A DNA stretch of 64,000 nucleotides from Phenylobacterium sp. GTDB taxonomy: Bacteria; Pseudomonadota; Alphaproteobacteria; Caulobacterales; Caulobacteraceae. Positions 18,319 through 26,762 of the stretch are shown here, piece after piece. The stretch is from contig NZ_JAUSLG010000014.1 of the NCBI RefSeq assembly GCF_030646615.1, forward strand, positions 54,404 through 118,403, written 5' to 3'. Made by a program: the position numbers and the translations under genes. Below the pieces are notes generated by a model. The model searched no databases and was not told the DNA's origin. It was given only the letters and a program-made list of their open reading frames with translations. Each line of letters opens with the position of its first letter. Position 1 is the stretch's first letter.

Positions 18319-18717
18319 ATGATACTTCCCAATGGCGCCCATGTGGCTGTCGTCGATGGCGAAAAGCTGGCGCTCTTCCAGAATGTCGGCCACACCGACA
18401 TCGACCTGAAGGCCCTGTCGACGCCCGAGATCGAGGATCGCGCCTCCGGGGCCGCCGGCCGCATTTCCAGCGACGCCAATCCCGACAATGACACCCAGGC
18501 CGAGGACGGCTTCGCCATGGGCGTCGCCGACGTCCTGAACCACATGATCCTGACCCACCGCGCCGAGAAGCTGCTGGTCATCGCCGCCCCCAAGACCCTG
18601 GGTCAGCTCCGCAAGGGCTGGCACAAGGAGACGGAGTCCCGTCTGGTCGGCGAGATCGCCAAGGACCTCACCGGCCACACCACCGACGAGATCGCCGCGG
18701 CCATTCAAAAGGCCTGA
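18319..18717 (+). CDS. Host-attachment family protein
   Basis: MILPNGAHVAVVDGEKLALFQN...HRAEKLLVIAAPKTLGQLRKGWHKETESRLVGEIAKDLTGHTTDEIAAAI matches the family. Confidence 0.75.
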   Translation: MILPNGAHVAVVDGEKLALFQNVGHTDIDLKALSTPEIEDRASGAAGRISSDANPDNDTQAEDGFAMGVADVLNHMILTHRAEKLLVIAAPKTLGQLRKGWHKETESRLVGEIAKDLTGHTTDEIAAAIQKA

Positions 18718-18731
18718 GCCCTAACGACAAC

Positions 18732-18757
18732 AGGCGGGGCGATCCTTCGCTCCGCCT
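18732..18757. terminator. Hairpin between convergent genes
   Basis: AGGCGGGGCGA-TCCT-TCGCTCCGCCT stem-loop. Confidence 0.5.
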
Positions 18758-18769
18758 CCCACACTCGCC

Positions 18770-19222
18770 TCAGTCCGCCGACCGCGCCGCATAGGCGCCC
18801 ATCAGCCGCCCGAAGTCCGCCGGCTGCGGAAAGCCCTCGAACCCCTCCACCGCCGGCGTGCTCACCCAGGGCAGCTTTTCCGCCGTCATGGTCTCCATGA
18901 AGGGCTCCAGCCCTGACGGGTCATCGAACAGGGTCGAGCGCACATTGACGAACCGGTCGGCCCCCTCCGGCCGCGTGAAAATCCAGCTCATGCAATACGG
19001 ACAGAAGAAGTGCCGCGTCGGGCCATGCAAGCCCCCGATCGCCGGCTCGCCGGCCGTCACCTCGAAGTCGTCCGAAGCAAACAGCGCGCTCAGCGAGAAC
19101 GCGCTGGCCGTCATCTGCTGACAGCCCCGACAGTGGCAGGCCATGGTCACCTTCGGCGCCGCCGTCACCCGGAACCGCACCTGCCCGCACCGGCACCCGC
19201 CGTCTCTGGTCTTGTCGCCCAT
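18770..19222 (-). CDS. GFA (glutathione-dependent formaldehyde-activating) family protein
   Basis: CRCGQVRF...MACHCRGCQQMTASAFS...HFFCPYCMSWIFTRP Cys signature. Confidence 0.85.
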   Translation of the reverse strand: MGDKTRDGGCRCGQVRFRVTAAPKVTMACHCRGCQQMTASAFSLSALFASDDFEVTAGEPAIGGLHGPTRHFFCPYCMSWIFTRPEGADRFVNVRSTLFDDPSGLEPFMETMTAEKLPWVSTPAVEGFEGFPQPADFGRLMGAYAARSAD

Positions 19223-19408
19223 GGTCACCTCCCCTGCCTGGAACCGGTAAGCTGCGCAGGACGGGCCGGCGCCGTCCAGACCGCAGGACCGAGGATGTAC
19301 CACCACGCGTTCATGAGCGTGAGAATCCGCTCCTGCGCCGGGGATGGCCTCGCTATCCTCATTCGTAGACCGGGGCTCCCGATGAGCCCCCACAGGCGGC
19401 CCACGCTC

Positions 19409-19861
19409 ATGACCCTACCCGACCGGATCGTCCTCTCCAGCGACCACACCGCCATCCCGCTGCGCCAGGCCATCGCCGCCCACCTCGCGGCCAGGGGCTG
19501 GACGGTCCTCGACATCGGTCCGACCACGGCCGAGAGCACAGACTATCCGCGCCACGGCGAGGCCGCCGCCCGCCGCGTGGCTTCCGGCGACTGCCGCTTC
19601 GGGATCGTGCTCTGCGGGACCGGCCAAGGGATCATGATGGCCGCCAACAAGGTGAAGGGCGTCCGCTGCGGCGTCTGCGCCGAGCCCTATTCCGCGGCCA
19701 TGATCCGCGCCCACAACGACGCCAACATGCTGGCGCTCGGCGCCCGCGTGGTTGGAGAAGGCCTGGCCCTCGCCATCATTGACGCCTTCCTCACCACCGA
19801 CTTCGAAGCCGGCCGCCACGCCCCCCGCGTGGCGATGATCCAGGCGCTAGAGAGCGAGTGA
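19409..19861 (+). CDS. rpiB: RpiB/LacA/LacB family sugar-phosphate isomerase
   Basis: SSDHTAIPLRQAI...GIVLCGTGQGIMMAANKVKGVRCGVCAEPYSAAMIRAHNDANMLALGARVVG. Confidence 0.9.
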   Translation: MTLPDRIVLSSDHTAIPLRQAIAAHLAARGWTVLDIGPTTAESTDYPRHGEAAARRVASGDCRFGIVLCGTGQGIMMAANKVKGVRCGVCAEPYSAAMIRAHNDANMLALGARVVGEGLALAIIDAFLTTDFEAGRHAPRVAMIQALESE

Positions 19862-19870
19862 CGCCGGCTC

Positions 19871-21181
19871 CTACGCCGCAGCCAAGGATGCGCCCTGCAC
19901 CTGGATCCGGCGTGCGCGGTACCTGACGATCCGCGCCTCAACCTCAGGGCGGAAATGACGGAAGAGCCCCTGGATCGGCCAGGCGGCCGCATCGCCCAGG
20001 CCGCAGATGGTGTGGCCTTCCACCTGCGAGGCGACGTCGAGCAGCAGGTCGATCTCGGCCATCTCGGCCTCGCCGGTCGCCATCCGCTCCATCACCCGCC
20101 ACATCCAGCCGGTGCCTTCGCGGCAGGGCGTGCACTGGCCACAGCTCTCGTGCTTGAAGAAGCGGGCGATGCGCGCCACGGCGGCGACAAGGTCGGCCTC
20201 CTTGTCGAACACGATCATGGTCGCTGTGCCCAGGCCTGAACGCATGGCCCGCAACGCGTCGTAGTCCATGACGGCCTCTTCGGCCATTTCGGCCGGGATC
20301 ATGGCCATGGACACGCCCCCAGGCATGACCGCCTTCAGATTGCCCCAGCCGCCCCGCACCCCGCCAAAGTGTGCGTCGATCAGGGTGCGCATCGGCACGC
20401 CCATGGTCTCTTCCACCACGCCCGGCCGGTTCACATGGCCAGAGCCGGCCATCAGCTTCACGCCGACATTGTTGGGCCGGCCAAAGCCTGCGAACCACTG
20501 CGCCCCGCGACGCAGGATGCTGCCGACCACGGCGATGGTCTCGACATTGTTGATGGTGGTGGGCGCGCCCCAGATGCCGGCGCCGGCCGGGAACGGGGGC
20601 TTCAGCCGCGGCTGGCCCTTCTTGCCCTCGAGGCTCTCCATCAGGGCGGTCTCGTCGCCGCAGATATAGGCCCCGCCTCCATGGGTCACGTAGAGGTCGA
20701 AGTCCCAGCCGTGGATGTTGTCCTTGCCGATCAGCCGGGCCTCATAGGCTTGGCGGATGGCGGCTTCGAGTCGCGCGCGCTCGGCGACATATTCACCGCG
20801 GATATAGATGTAGCCGGTATGGGCGCGGATCGCGTAGCTGGCGATCATGCAGCCCTCGATCAGCAGGTGCGGGTCGTTGCGCAGGATCTCGCGGTCCTTG
20901 CACGCGCCGGGCTCGGACTCATCGGCATTGACCACCAGATAGTGCGGCCGCGCGCTAGGCGGCGGCATCAGGCTCCACTTCAATCCGGTCGAAAAGCCGC
21001 CGCCGCCTCGTCCCCGCAGGCCCGAAGCCTTGATCTGGTCGCAGATCCATTCCGGGGTCTGGGCCAGGATATCGGCCGTGCCGTTCCAGGCGCCGCGCCG
21101 CTGGGCGCCCTCGAGGCCAAAGTCGTGCAGGCCATAGAGGTTGGTGAATATCCGGTCCCTGTCTTCCAGAATCCCGACCAC
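19871..21181 (-). CDS. nuoF: NADH-quinone oxidoreductase subunit F-like protein, not near other nuo genes
   Basis: [46 protein letters not shown]. Confidence 0.9.
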   Translation of the reverse strand: MVGILEDRDRIFTNLYGLHDFGLEGAQRRGAWNGTADILAQTPEWICDQIKASGLRGRGGGGFSTGLKWSLMPPPSARPHYLVVNADESEPGACKDREILRNDPHLLIEGCMIASYAIRAHTGYIYIRGEYVAERARLEAAIRQAYEARLIGKDNIHGWDFDLYVTHGGGAYICGDETALMESLEGKKGQPRLKPPFPAGAGIWGAPTTINNVETIAVVGSILRRGAQWFAGFGRPNNVGVKLMAGSGHVNRPGVVEETMGVPMRTLIDAHFGGVRGGWGNLKAVMPGGVSMAMIPAEMAEEAVMDYDALRAMRSGLGTATMIVFDKEADLVAAVARIARFFKHESCGQCTPCREGTGWMWRVMERMATGEAEMAEIDLLLDVASQVEGHTICGLGDAAAWPIQGLFRHFRPEVEARIVRYRARRIQVQGASLAAA

Positions 21182-21261
21182 GACCGTCTCCTCTGAGGAC
21201 TTCGGCTCAACCTATCCTGCGCCCATGACAGATCTGCGCCAAGACCCGCCAAGGCGATAGA

Positions 21262-22023
21262 TCAGGCCAGGCCCGCCTCGGCTCGAAACCGCGCCGCCCA
21301 GTCCCGGTTGGTGTCGTCCGCCATCTTCCGCACGCTGGGCGAAACTCGGTCGGCCGCCGCGGGGTCCAGCCCCAGCGCGCCCAAGACGCGGCGCACGGTT
21401 CCTGTCGGATCGGCCGACAGGTCATCATAGGCGATGCGGACCGGCGTGATGGCCTCAGCGGCGAACCATGCGGTCCAGTCCCGGTCATAGCCGACCATGG
21501 CCTCGACCCAGGCCTGCAGCTTCTGGCCGTCATATTCCGGCTCACGAGGCGGCCCGACGCGCTCCAGGTCCGAACCGTCGGCCGCCACGTGCCAAAGCCC
21601 GGTCTGCTCGGCCTTCAGGCAGGACACCGCCTGCTCGACCTTGTCGGCCCTGGACAGGTGAATGAACAGGGTGCGCCCGAAGACACCCTCAAACCGCGCC
21701 CGCTCCGACCCTCCATCGGCATGGACCACCGCCAATCTGGAAAAGAAGAAGTCGAAGCTGGGCCGCTGCAGCCGCAGGCCGAACACCCCGTTGTCGCTGC
21801 GCCCCCGCGCCAGGGCCGCCTGGATGCAGGCCTCGACGATCTCGCCTTCCGAGGCGCCGGCCCCTGGATCGAGGCCGAGCCGCCGCGTCCATTCGGCCAG
21901 CGAGGGCTCGTGGAAATGCGAAGCGGGCCGCCCCGCCACCCCCGTTTCGGCCAACAGTCGGCACAACAGGGTGCTCCCGCTGCGCGGGGCGGTGCAGATC
22001 ATATACGAGGCGTAATCTGTCAT
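21262..22023 (-). CDS. Stf0-type sulfotransferase
   Basis: YMICTAPRSGSTLLCRLLAETGVAGRPASHFHEP PAPS-binding N-terminus. Confidence 0.8.
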   Translation of the reverse strand: MTDYASYMICTAPRSGSTLLCRLLAETGVAGRPASHFHEPSLAEWTRRLGLDPGAGASEGEIVEACIQAALARGRSDNGVFGLRLQRPSFDFFFSRLAVVHADGGSERARFEGVFGRTLFIHLSRADKVEQAVSCLKAEQTGLWHVAADGSDLERVGPPREPEYDGQKLQAWVEAMVGYDRDWTAWFAAEAITPVRIAYDDLSADPTGTVRRVLGALGLDPAAADRVSPSVRKMADDTNRDWAARFRAEAGLA

Positions 22024-22079
22024 GATCGATCTGCTAGATGGCCGGGTACATTTCATGAACACTCTAGCGGGGCAAGGCG

Positions 22080-22766
22080 ATGGCGCACAACTGGATGATC
22101 GCTGAGCGGGAGTATCTTCGCCAGGAAACCCGCCGCGGACGACGCCATGCCTATGAGCGTCTCGACCCAGCGACCACGGCCCTCGTCGTCATCGACATGG
22201 TCCCCTTCTTCGCGCAGGCCAATGTCCACTGCCGCGACGCCATTGCGCCCATCAACCGCCTGGCCGCCGCCCTGCGCGAGGCCGGCGGCCTGGTCGCCTG
22301 GGTCCTGCCCGCCGACGCTGGGCCGCCCAACCCCCGCGCCGTCGAATTCTATGGAGAACAGATCGCCCAGGCCTATGGCTCCTCCGGCGGCCAGGGCGCG
22401 CCCCGCGACCGGCTCTGCCCGGAACTCGACTTCATCGAGGGCGAGATCGTCGCCGAGAAGTCCGCCGCCAGCGCCTTCTTCCCCGGCCGCTGCGACCTGC
22501 ATGACCGCCTCGCCGCCCGCGGGATCGAGACGGTGATCATCACCGGCACAGTGACCAATGTGTGCTGCGAAAGCTCGGCCCGCGACGCCTCGACCCTGGG
22601 CTACCGGGTCATCTTCGTCGCCGACGCCACCGCCACGGTCACCGACGCCGCCCACAACGCCGCCCTCTACACCATCTACCGCTCGTTCGGAGACGTCCGC
22701 CCCACCGCCGAAATCCTTGAGCTCATCGCCGCCGGCGCCCCCCACCCCGACCTGGCCTATGGCTGA
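22080..22766 (+). CDS. Isochorismatase-family cysteine hydrolase
   Basis: ALVVIDMVPFFAQ...GIETVIITGTVTNVCCESSARDASTLGYRVIFVADA. Confidence 0.85.
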   Translation: MAHNWMIAEREYLRQETRRGRRHAYERLDPATTALVVIDMVPFFAQANVHCRDAIAPINRLAAALREAGGLVAWVLPADAGPPNPRAVEFYGEQIAQAYGSSGGQGAPRDRLCPELDFIEGEIVAEKSAASAFFPGRCDLHDRLAARGIETVIITGTVTNVCCESSARDASTLGYRVIFVADATATVTDAAHNAALYTIYRSFGDVRPTAEILELIAAGAPHPDLAYG

Positions 22767-22899
22767 TCTGGGCGGCGGGCCGTCCCTGCGGGCCCAACTC
22801 GTCGCCACGGCCACCCGCCTTCGTCGCTTCATGGGGCCGGTGTGGGACGACTGGCTGGCCGCCGAGCCGTGGCGCCGCGGCGCGACGCCGTCTGCCGGC

Positions 22900-23010
22900 C
22901 AAAATCCGCAAGCTGCGGAAATCCCTCGAACCCCTCCACCGCCGGCGTGCTCACCCAGGGCAGCTTCTCGGCCGTCATCGTCTCCATTAACGGCTCTAGG
23001 CCCGACGTGG
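22900..23010 (-). pseudogene. Remnant of a GFA-family gene
   Basis: Closely similar to 18811-18921; minus strand reads LEPLMETMTAEKLPWVSTPAVEGFEGFPQLADFGRQ, matching the C-terminus of the GFA gene. Confidence 0.7.
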
Positions 23011-23135
23011 CTTACTCCGGCTTGGGCGGGGGCTTCGGCTCGCGCCCCTTCTTCATCCACGGCGGCGGCGCCCCCAGCGTCCGCTTGGTTACCTCGTCCC
23101 GGCAACTCGCGGCTTCTATCAGGCGAAAATCATCC

Positions 23136-24218
23136 TCAGGGCATCCAATCTTCGTCACCAAAATCCGTCTTGGCCCCATCACTCATATGCAAAATCCTGT
23201 GACCGGCAAGCTTCTCACACCCGCTCTCAACCAGATGAATGAACTCTCTTGCATCCGAAAAGTAGTTTCGGAATGCAATTCTCACGTCATCAGTTGTGTC
23301 TCCGCGAACCAATACAATGTCCTTACCTGGGTTAGACTGTTCTAGTTCAAATAACACTCTTAGCGCTTCGGTCGCGCTGGCAAAACTGCGAGTTTCCAAT
23401 TCATCCTTGTCAGAAAATATCAATATAACATTGCGGTTAGCGCTCACATCTGCGTCAGCGGCATTCAGGCTCCGCAGTAGATTCATCAGCCCCAACTCAT
23501 GATCGAGATTAACAAAGGACTGTAGAACATCCTCGTCTTCCATCGACGGTAGAAATCCATGCGTACCTTCATGCGCGCGCGCGATGATCTCGCTCGCAAA
23601 CAGCATGGCATTCTCGTACCGCTGATCGCCCTCTTGGAACTTTGGTTGACTAGACGTGATGAAACCAATCACTTCAACCGCCGTAGCCCAAGCGTGCTGA
23701 ACCGAGGTGCGATACTGCAGCTCGATTAGAAGGCCTTTGCTGCCTACCCCGCTCTCGGACTGGACGTCGTACTCGTAGACATCATGGATGCCGCGATAGC
23801 CCGTGCTCTTCGGGCACTTGATGTAGTCGTACTTATCGACCTCGTTCTTACGCTTGTGGTTGAACTTCGCCAGGTGAAGTCGATCGCGAAATTCGTAAAG
23901 GTCACTGATCGTCGGAAAAATGAGTCGGCACCCCGCCACATCATCCATCCGAGCAAGCTCCATCCCAGGAAAGCGAAGGAGCTTCCCGAAGATTGTCCGC
24001 TTTCGCTTGTGGCGCTGAGCGACAACGACATCAGTGCCCCGCGTTCGATTGCGTAGGATGGCCTGAAAGGTGTTCAGCACGGGCTTGTGGGCTGCCCGCC
24101 AGACGTTGATGACGATCAGGTCGTCTAAGTCTTCGGTACCACTGCGAACGGCAGCGCCCGCTTTCGTAACGCGCTTCTTTGAGCCGCCCGGGTAGTCAGA
24201 AGCTGGTGCCCTGCCCAA
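23136..24218 (-). CDS. RelA/SpoT nucleotidyltransferase-domain protein (possible toxSAS)
   Basis: KRTIFGKL...MDDVAGCRLIFPTISDLYEF...DYIKCPKSTGYRGIHDVYEYD...LIELQYRTSVQHAWATAVEV; no hydrolase domain; TTG start with GGAG upstream. Confidence 0.75.
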   Translation of the reverse strand: MGRAPASDYPGGSKKRVTKAGAAVRSGTEDLDDLIVINVWRAAHKPVLNTFQAILRNRTRGTDVVVAQRHKRKRTIFGKLLRFPGMELARMDDVAGCRLIFPTISDLYEFRDRLHLAKFNHKRKNEVDKYDYIKCPKSTGYRGIHDVYEYDVQSESGVGSKGLLIELQYRTSVQHAWATAVEVIGFITSSQPKFQEGDQRYENAMLFASEIIARAHEGTHGFLPSMEDEDVLQSFVNLDHELGLMNLLRSLNAADADVSANRNVILIFSDKDELETRSFASATEALRVLFELEQSNPGKDIVLVRGDTTDDVRIAFRNYFSDAREFIHLVESGCEKLAGHRILHMSDGAKTDFGDEDWMP

Positions 24219-24346
24219 TGCCGTCTCCTACGGAGCAGTCTAGCAACGTCGCCCCTCGTCCAAGCGTCATACAACCTTGGAGGGGAGTCGCGAAATCCCA
24301 ACGCCGGCCTATCAGTTGACACCGGAGATCCGTTCTTGGCTGGGGC

Positions 24347-24487
24347 CTAGCAAGTCTGGTGCCTCAAGCGCTCAAGCTCATCCTTCAACCGCTGTGCGGC
24401 GTCGGGATTGTCGTCGGATATGTAGTCCAGGATCTCGAGCAGGTCAGCGCGCGCCGCCTCTCGCCATTCAATCGACCAGGCGGTCAC
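24347..24487 (-). pseudogene. Truncated ParE/RelE-family toxin
   Basis: GTG start inside antitoxin 3' end; VTAWSIEWREAARADLLEILDYISDDNPDAAQRLKDELERLRHQTC* covers only the N-terminal half of a typical ParE. Confidence 0.65.
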
Positions 24488-24773
24488 GGCGCTTCCGGTC
24501 GATCCGCGCCTGGGCTTCGTCCATCATCTGCCGATGGGGCGCTGCTGGGCTTGTATCAGCGAGCGCCTCCTGCACCTTGGCGCGGAACCAGGCGTCGTGG
24601 GCTTCCGGATCGGACGTAAGTCCGGCCGGCAGCCCCCCCTCCCTGGCGATGCGGGTCAGCAGGATGCGAACAGCGTCAGAGACCGTGAGGCCGACACGGG
24701 CGAGCTTCTCCGAGGCGTCGGCCTTGAGCTGCTCGTCCACGCGCACATGGAGCATTGAGGTTTGCACGGCCAT
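24468..24773 (-). CDS. RelB/DinJ-family antitoxin
   Basis: MAVQTSMLHVRVDEQLKADASEKLARVGLTVSDAVRILLTRIAREGGLP. Confidence 0.8.
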   Translation of the reverse strand: MAVQTSMLHVRVDEQLKADASEKLARVGLTVSDAVRILLTRIAREGGLPAGLTSDPEAHDAWFRAKVQEALADTSPAAPHRQMMDEAQARIDRKRRDRLVD

Positions 24774-24909
24774 AGCTGTTCCTCCTGGAGGCGCCGTTAA
24801 TTTGCATCTCAATTGAGAGACGATCAAGCTTGGTCAGAAGCTAGCCCTGCGCGCGAGCCGGTGTCAGAGCTAAGCTGAAGCTGCTTGAGCACCTTAGGGG
24901 TGAGGCCCA

Positions 24910-25569
24910 ATGATCTTCTGGAGCGCTTCTCTGGCTGGTTGGCTAGCGGCCTACCTCCTCGGGTCCATCCCGACGGCCTATCTGATCGGCCGGCTTTATC
25001 AGCTGGACATCCGCAATCATGGATCAGGATCGGTTGGCGCAACGAATGCGCTGAGAGTGCTCGGCAAGGGACCCGCCCTAGGCGTGCTGATGGTGGATGT
25101 CCTGAAGGGCGTGGCGGCCGTCATCCTGGTTCGTTGGCTCAGCGCCTGGCTCTTTGAGTCATCGATCTCCCTGCCGGTCGTCCTCGATGAGCAAGTCTGG
25201 ACCCCCTGGGCCGCCAGCCTGGCGGCGGCCGCCGCCTTGCTTGGGCACAGCCGCTCGATCTGGCTCGGTTTTGGTGGCGGAAAGTCCGTGGCGACGGGTC
25301 TGGGCGTCGTATTGGCGCTTGCATGGCCTGTCGCCATCGGTGCGCTGGCCGTCTTCGCAATCGCGCTGGCCGTCACCCGGATTGTCTCTCTCGGTTCCAT
25401 ATTGGCCGCGCTGACGGCGATGCTTCTCGTCGTCATCCTGGAGCAGCCCCTGCCTTACCAATTGGTGGTCTGGGCGGGTGGCGTCTATGTTGTTGTCCGC
25501 CATCGCGCCAATGCAAAGCGGCTACTGAACGGGACCGAACCTCGGATCGGGCAAGTCGCAGGCGACTGA
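24910..25569 (+). CDS. plsY: Glycerol-3-phosphate acyltransferase PlsY-like
   Basis: LLGSIPTAYLIGRLYQLDIRNHGSGSVGATNALRVLGK, GFGGGKSVATGLGV, VVRHRANAKRLLNGTEPRIGQ. Confidence 0.85.
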   Translation: MIFWSASLAGWLAAYLLGSIPTAYLIGRLYQLDIRNHGSGSVGATNALRVLGKGPALGVLMVDVLKGVAAVILVRWLSAWLFESSISLPVVLDEQVWTPWAASLAAAAALLGHSRSIWLGFGGGKSVATGLGVVLALAWPVAIGALAVFAIALAVTRIVSLGSILAALTAMLLVVILEQPLPYQLVVWAGGVYVVVRHRANAKRLLNGTEPRIGQVAGD

Positions 25570-25579
25570 ACATTTGCCC

Positions 25580-26158
25580 TCACCCCCGCCCACCCGCCAG
25601 CACATCCAGCGCCACGCCGAGCAACGCCTCGATGCGCCCGACCTCCCGCTCGCTGGCCACGGCCTCGCGGGGCGCCAGCTCCTGGCCGCAGACCAGGTCG
25701 CAGGCGCTCACCAGATCGGCCTGATCCCACAGCCTCGCCCGCATCGCCGCCAGCCGCGCGGCTGCCTGGGCCGAGCCTTCGGCGGCCATCAGCAGCACCT
25801 CTTCCCGGGCGCCCGGACCCGCCGGGCCGCCGCCGCCGGGCCGCACGTCCAGGGTCGAGCGGATGGCGCCCTCCCGCGCAGCCCGGCGATAGAGGGCGCC
25901 GTAGCGCTCGCCGGCGCTCTTCTGGGCCGCGGTGATCTTTCCTTTACGCGCCAGCCAGTCCAGCCCCGCCTGCCGGCGATAGGGCCGGCCGGGCGAGGCC
26001 GGCCCCTCGAACGCCGCCCCGCGGGCCTCCGACAGACCGACCGTCTCGGCCACGCCCCCCGTAACCGCCTCGGCCTCCGCCCGCGCCTTGGCCCGGCTCT
26101 CAAGCGCCCGCAGCCGCGCCCGGGTCCGGGCTGCGGGGTCAAAGATCTGTCCCCTCAT
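25580..26158 (-). CDS. DUF6456-like phage/GTA-type regulatory protein
   Basis: YRRQAGLDWLARKGKITAAQKSAGERYGALYRRAAREGAIRSTLDV; last gene of operon under phage-type operator. Confidence 0.5.
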   Translation of the reverse strand: MRGQIFDPAARTRARLRALESRAKARAEAEAVTGGVAETVGLSEARGAAFEGPASPGRPYRRQAGLDWLARKGKITAAQKSAGERYGALYRRAAREGAIRSTLDVRPGGGGPAGPGAREEVLLMAAEGSAQAAARLAAMRARLWDQADLVSACDLVCGQELAPREAVASEREVGRIEALLGVALDVLAGGRG

Positions 26159-26352
26159 GGCCGCCCCCGCGACACCACCGCATCGGCCAGGCGATAGACC
26201 GCCTCGCTGGCGGCCCGCTCCCCCTCCAGGATCACCAGGCCAGCCGCCGTATGGGCCAGCAGCTCCTTCAGGAACTGAGCCCGATCCCCCGGCGTCCGAT
26301 GACCCAGGGCCTGGGCCACCAGGCTGCCGGCGTCCCCCGGCGCGCCGCTCAT
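26155..26352 (-). CDS. Small hypothetical protein (65 aa)
   Basis: ATGA overlaps with both neighbours; MSGAPGDAGSLVAQALGHRTPGDRAQFLKELLAH. Confidence 0.5.
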   Translation of the reverse strand: MSGAPGDAGSLVAQALGHRTPGDRAQFLKELLAHTAAGLVILEGERAASEAVYRLADAVVSRGRP

Positions 26353-26675
26353 CGTCCGCCCTCCGGCCACACCAGCGGCAGGCCCACATGGACGCCGTTG
26401 CGCCCCACCCGCGTCTCGGTCAGGGCCGGAAAGCCGCCCTGCCCCATCACCTTGGCCACGTGGCGGTCATGGTGGGCGAAGCGCGGCTGGGCCTCGCCCG
26501 CCCCGCGGGCCACCTGGCCCCGGAAGGCCCGCTCCAGCCGGGCGAGCTCGCGCTCCTCCAGCCGCAGCAGCGCCCGGGCCCTGCCCGGCGATGTCCCACC
26601 GCGGCGGAGATTGGCGTAGTCCCCCAGGCTGGTGGGGCTTCGGGCCGGGGCCCGGACGGGATGTGTCTGTTGCAT
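26349..26675 (-). CDS. Hypothetical phage-like regulatory-operon protein (108 aa)
   Basis: MQQTHPVRAPARSPTSLGDYANLRRGGTSPGRARALLRLEERELARLERAF; divergent from repressor; no Shine-Dalgarno, ATG 6 nt after operator. Confidence 0.5.
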   Translation of the reverse strand: MQQTHPVRAPARSPTSLGDYANLRRGGTSPGRARALLRLEERELARLERAFRGQVARGAGEAQPRFAHHDRHVAKVMGQGGFPALTETRVGRNGVHVGLPLVWPEGGR

Positions 26676-26681
26676 GGGCAG

Positions 26682-26700
26682 ACTGTATTTTTCATACATA
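26682..26700. promoter_or_regulatory. Phage-type operator 1 (overlaps -10 of divergent operon)
   Basis: ACTGTA-TTTTTCA-TACATA; same N7 geometry as the two other copies. Confidence 0.6.
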
Positions 26701-26716
26701 CAATCGGCAAGCAGAA

Positions 26717-26735
26717 ACTGTAGGCTATGTACAGT
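26717..26735. promoter_or_regulatory. Phage-type operator 2 (repressor promoter)
   Basis: ACTGTA-GGCTATG-TACAGT perfect inverted repeat. Confidence 0.7.
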
Positions 26736-26762
26736 TATCCCAAGTTGCGCTAGACCACCGCC

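Noticed and set aside
16656-18491. 611-aa plus-strand ORF opposite terL and over the start of the host-attachment gene
   Set aside because: Overlaps two better supported genes; composition typical of antisense high-GC frames.
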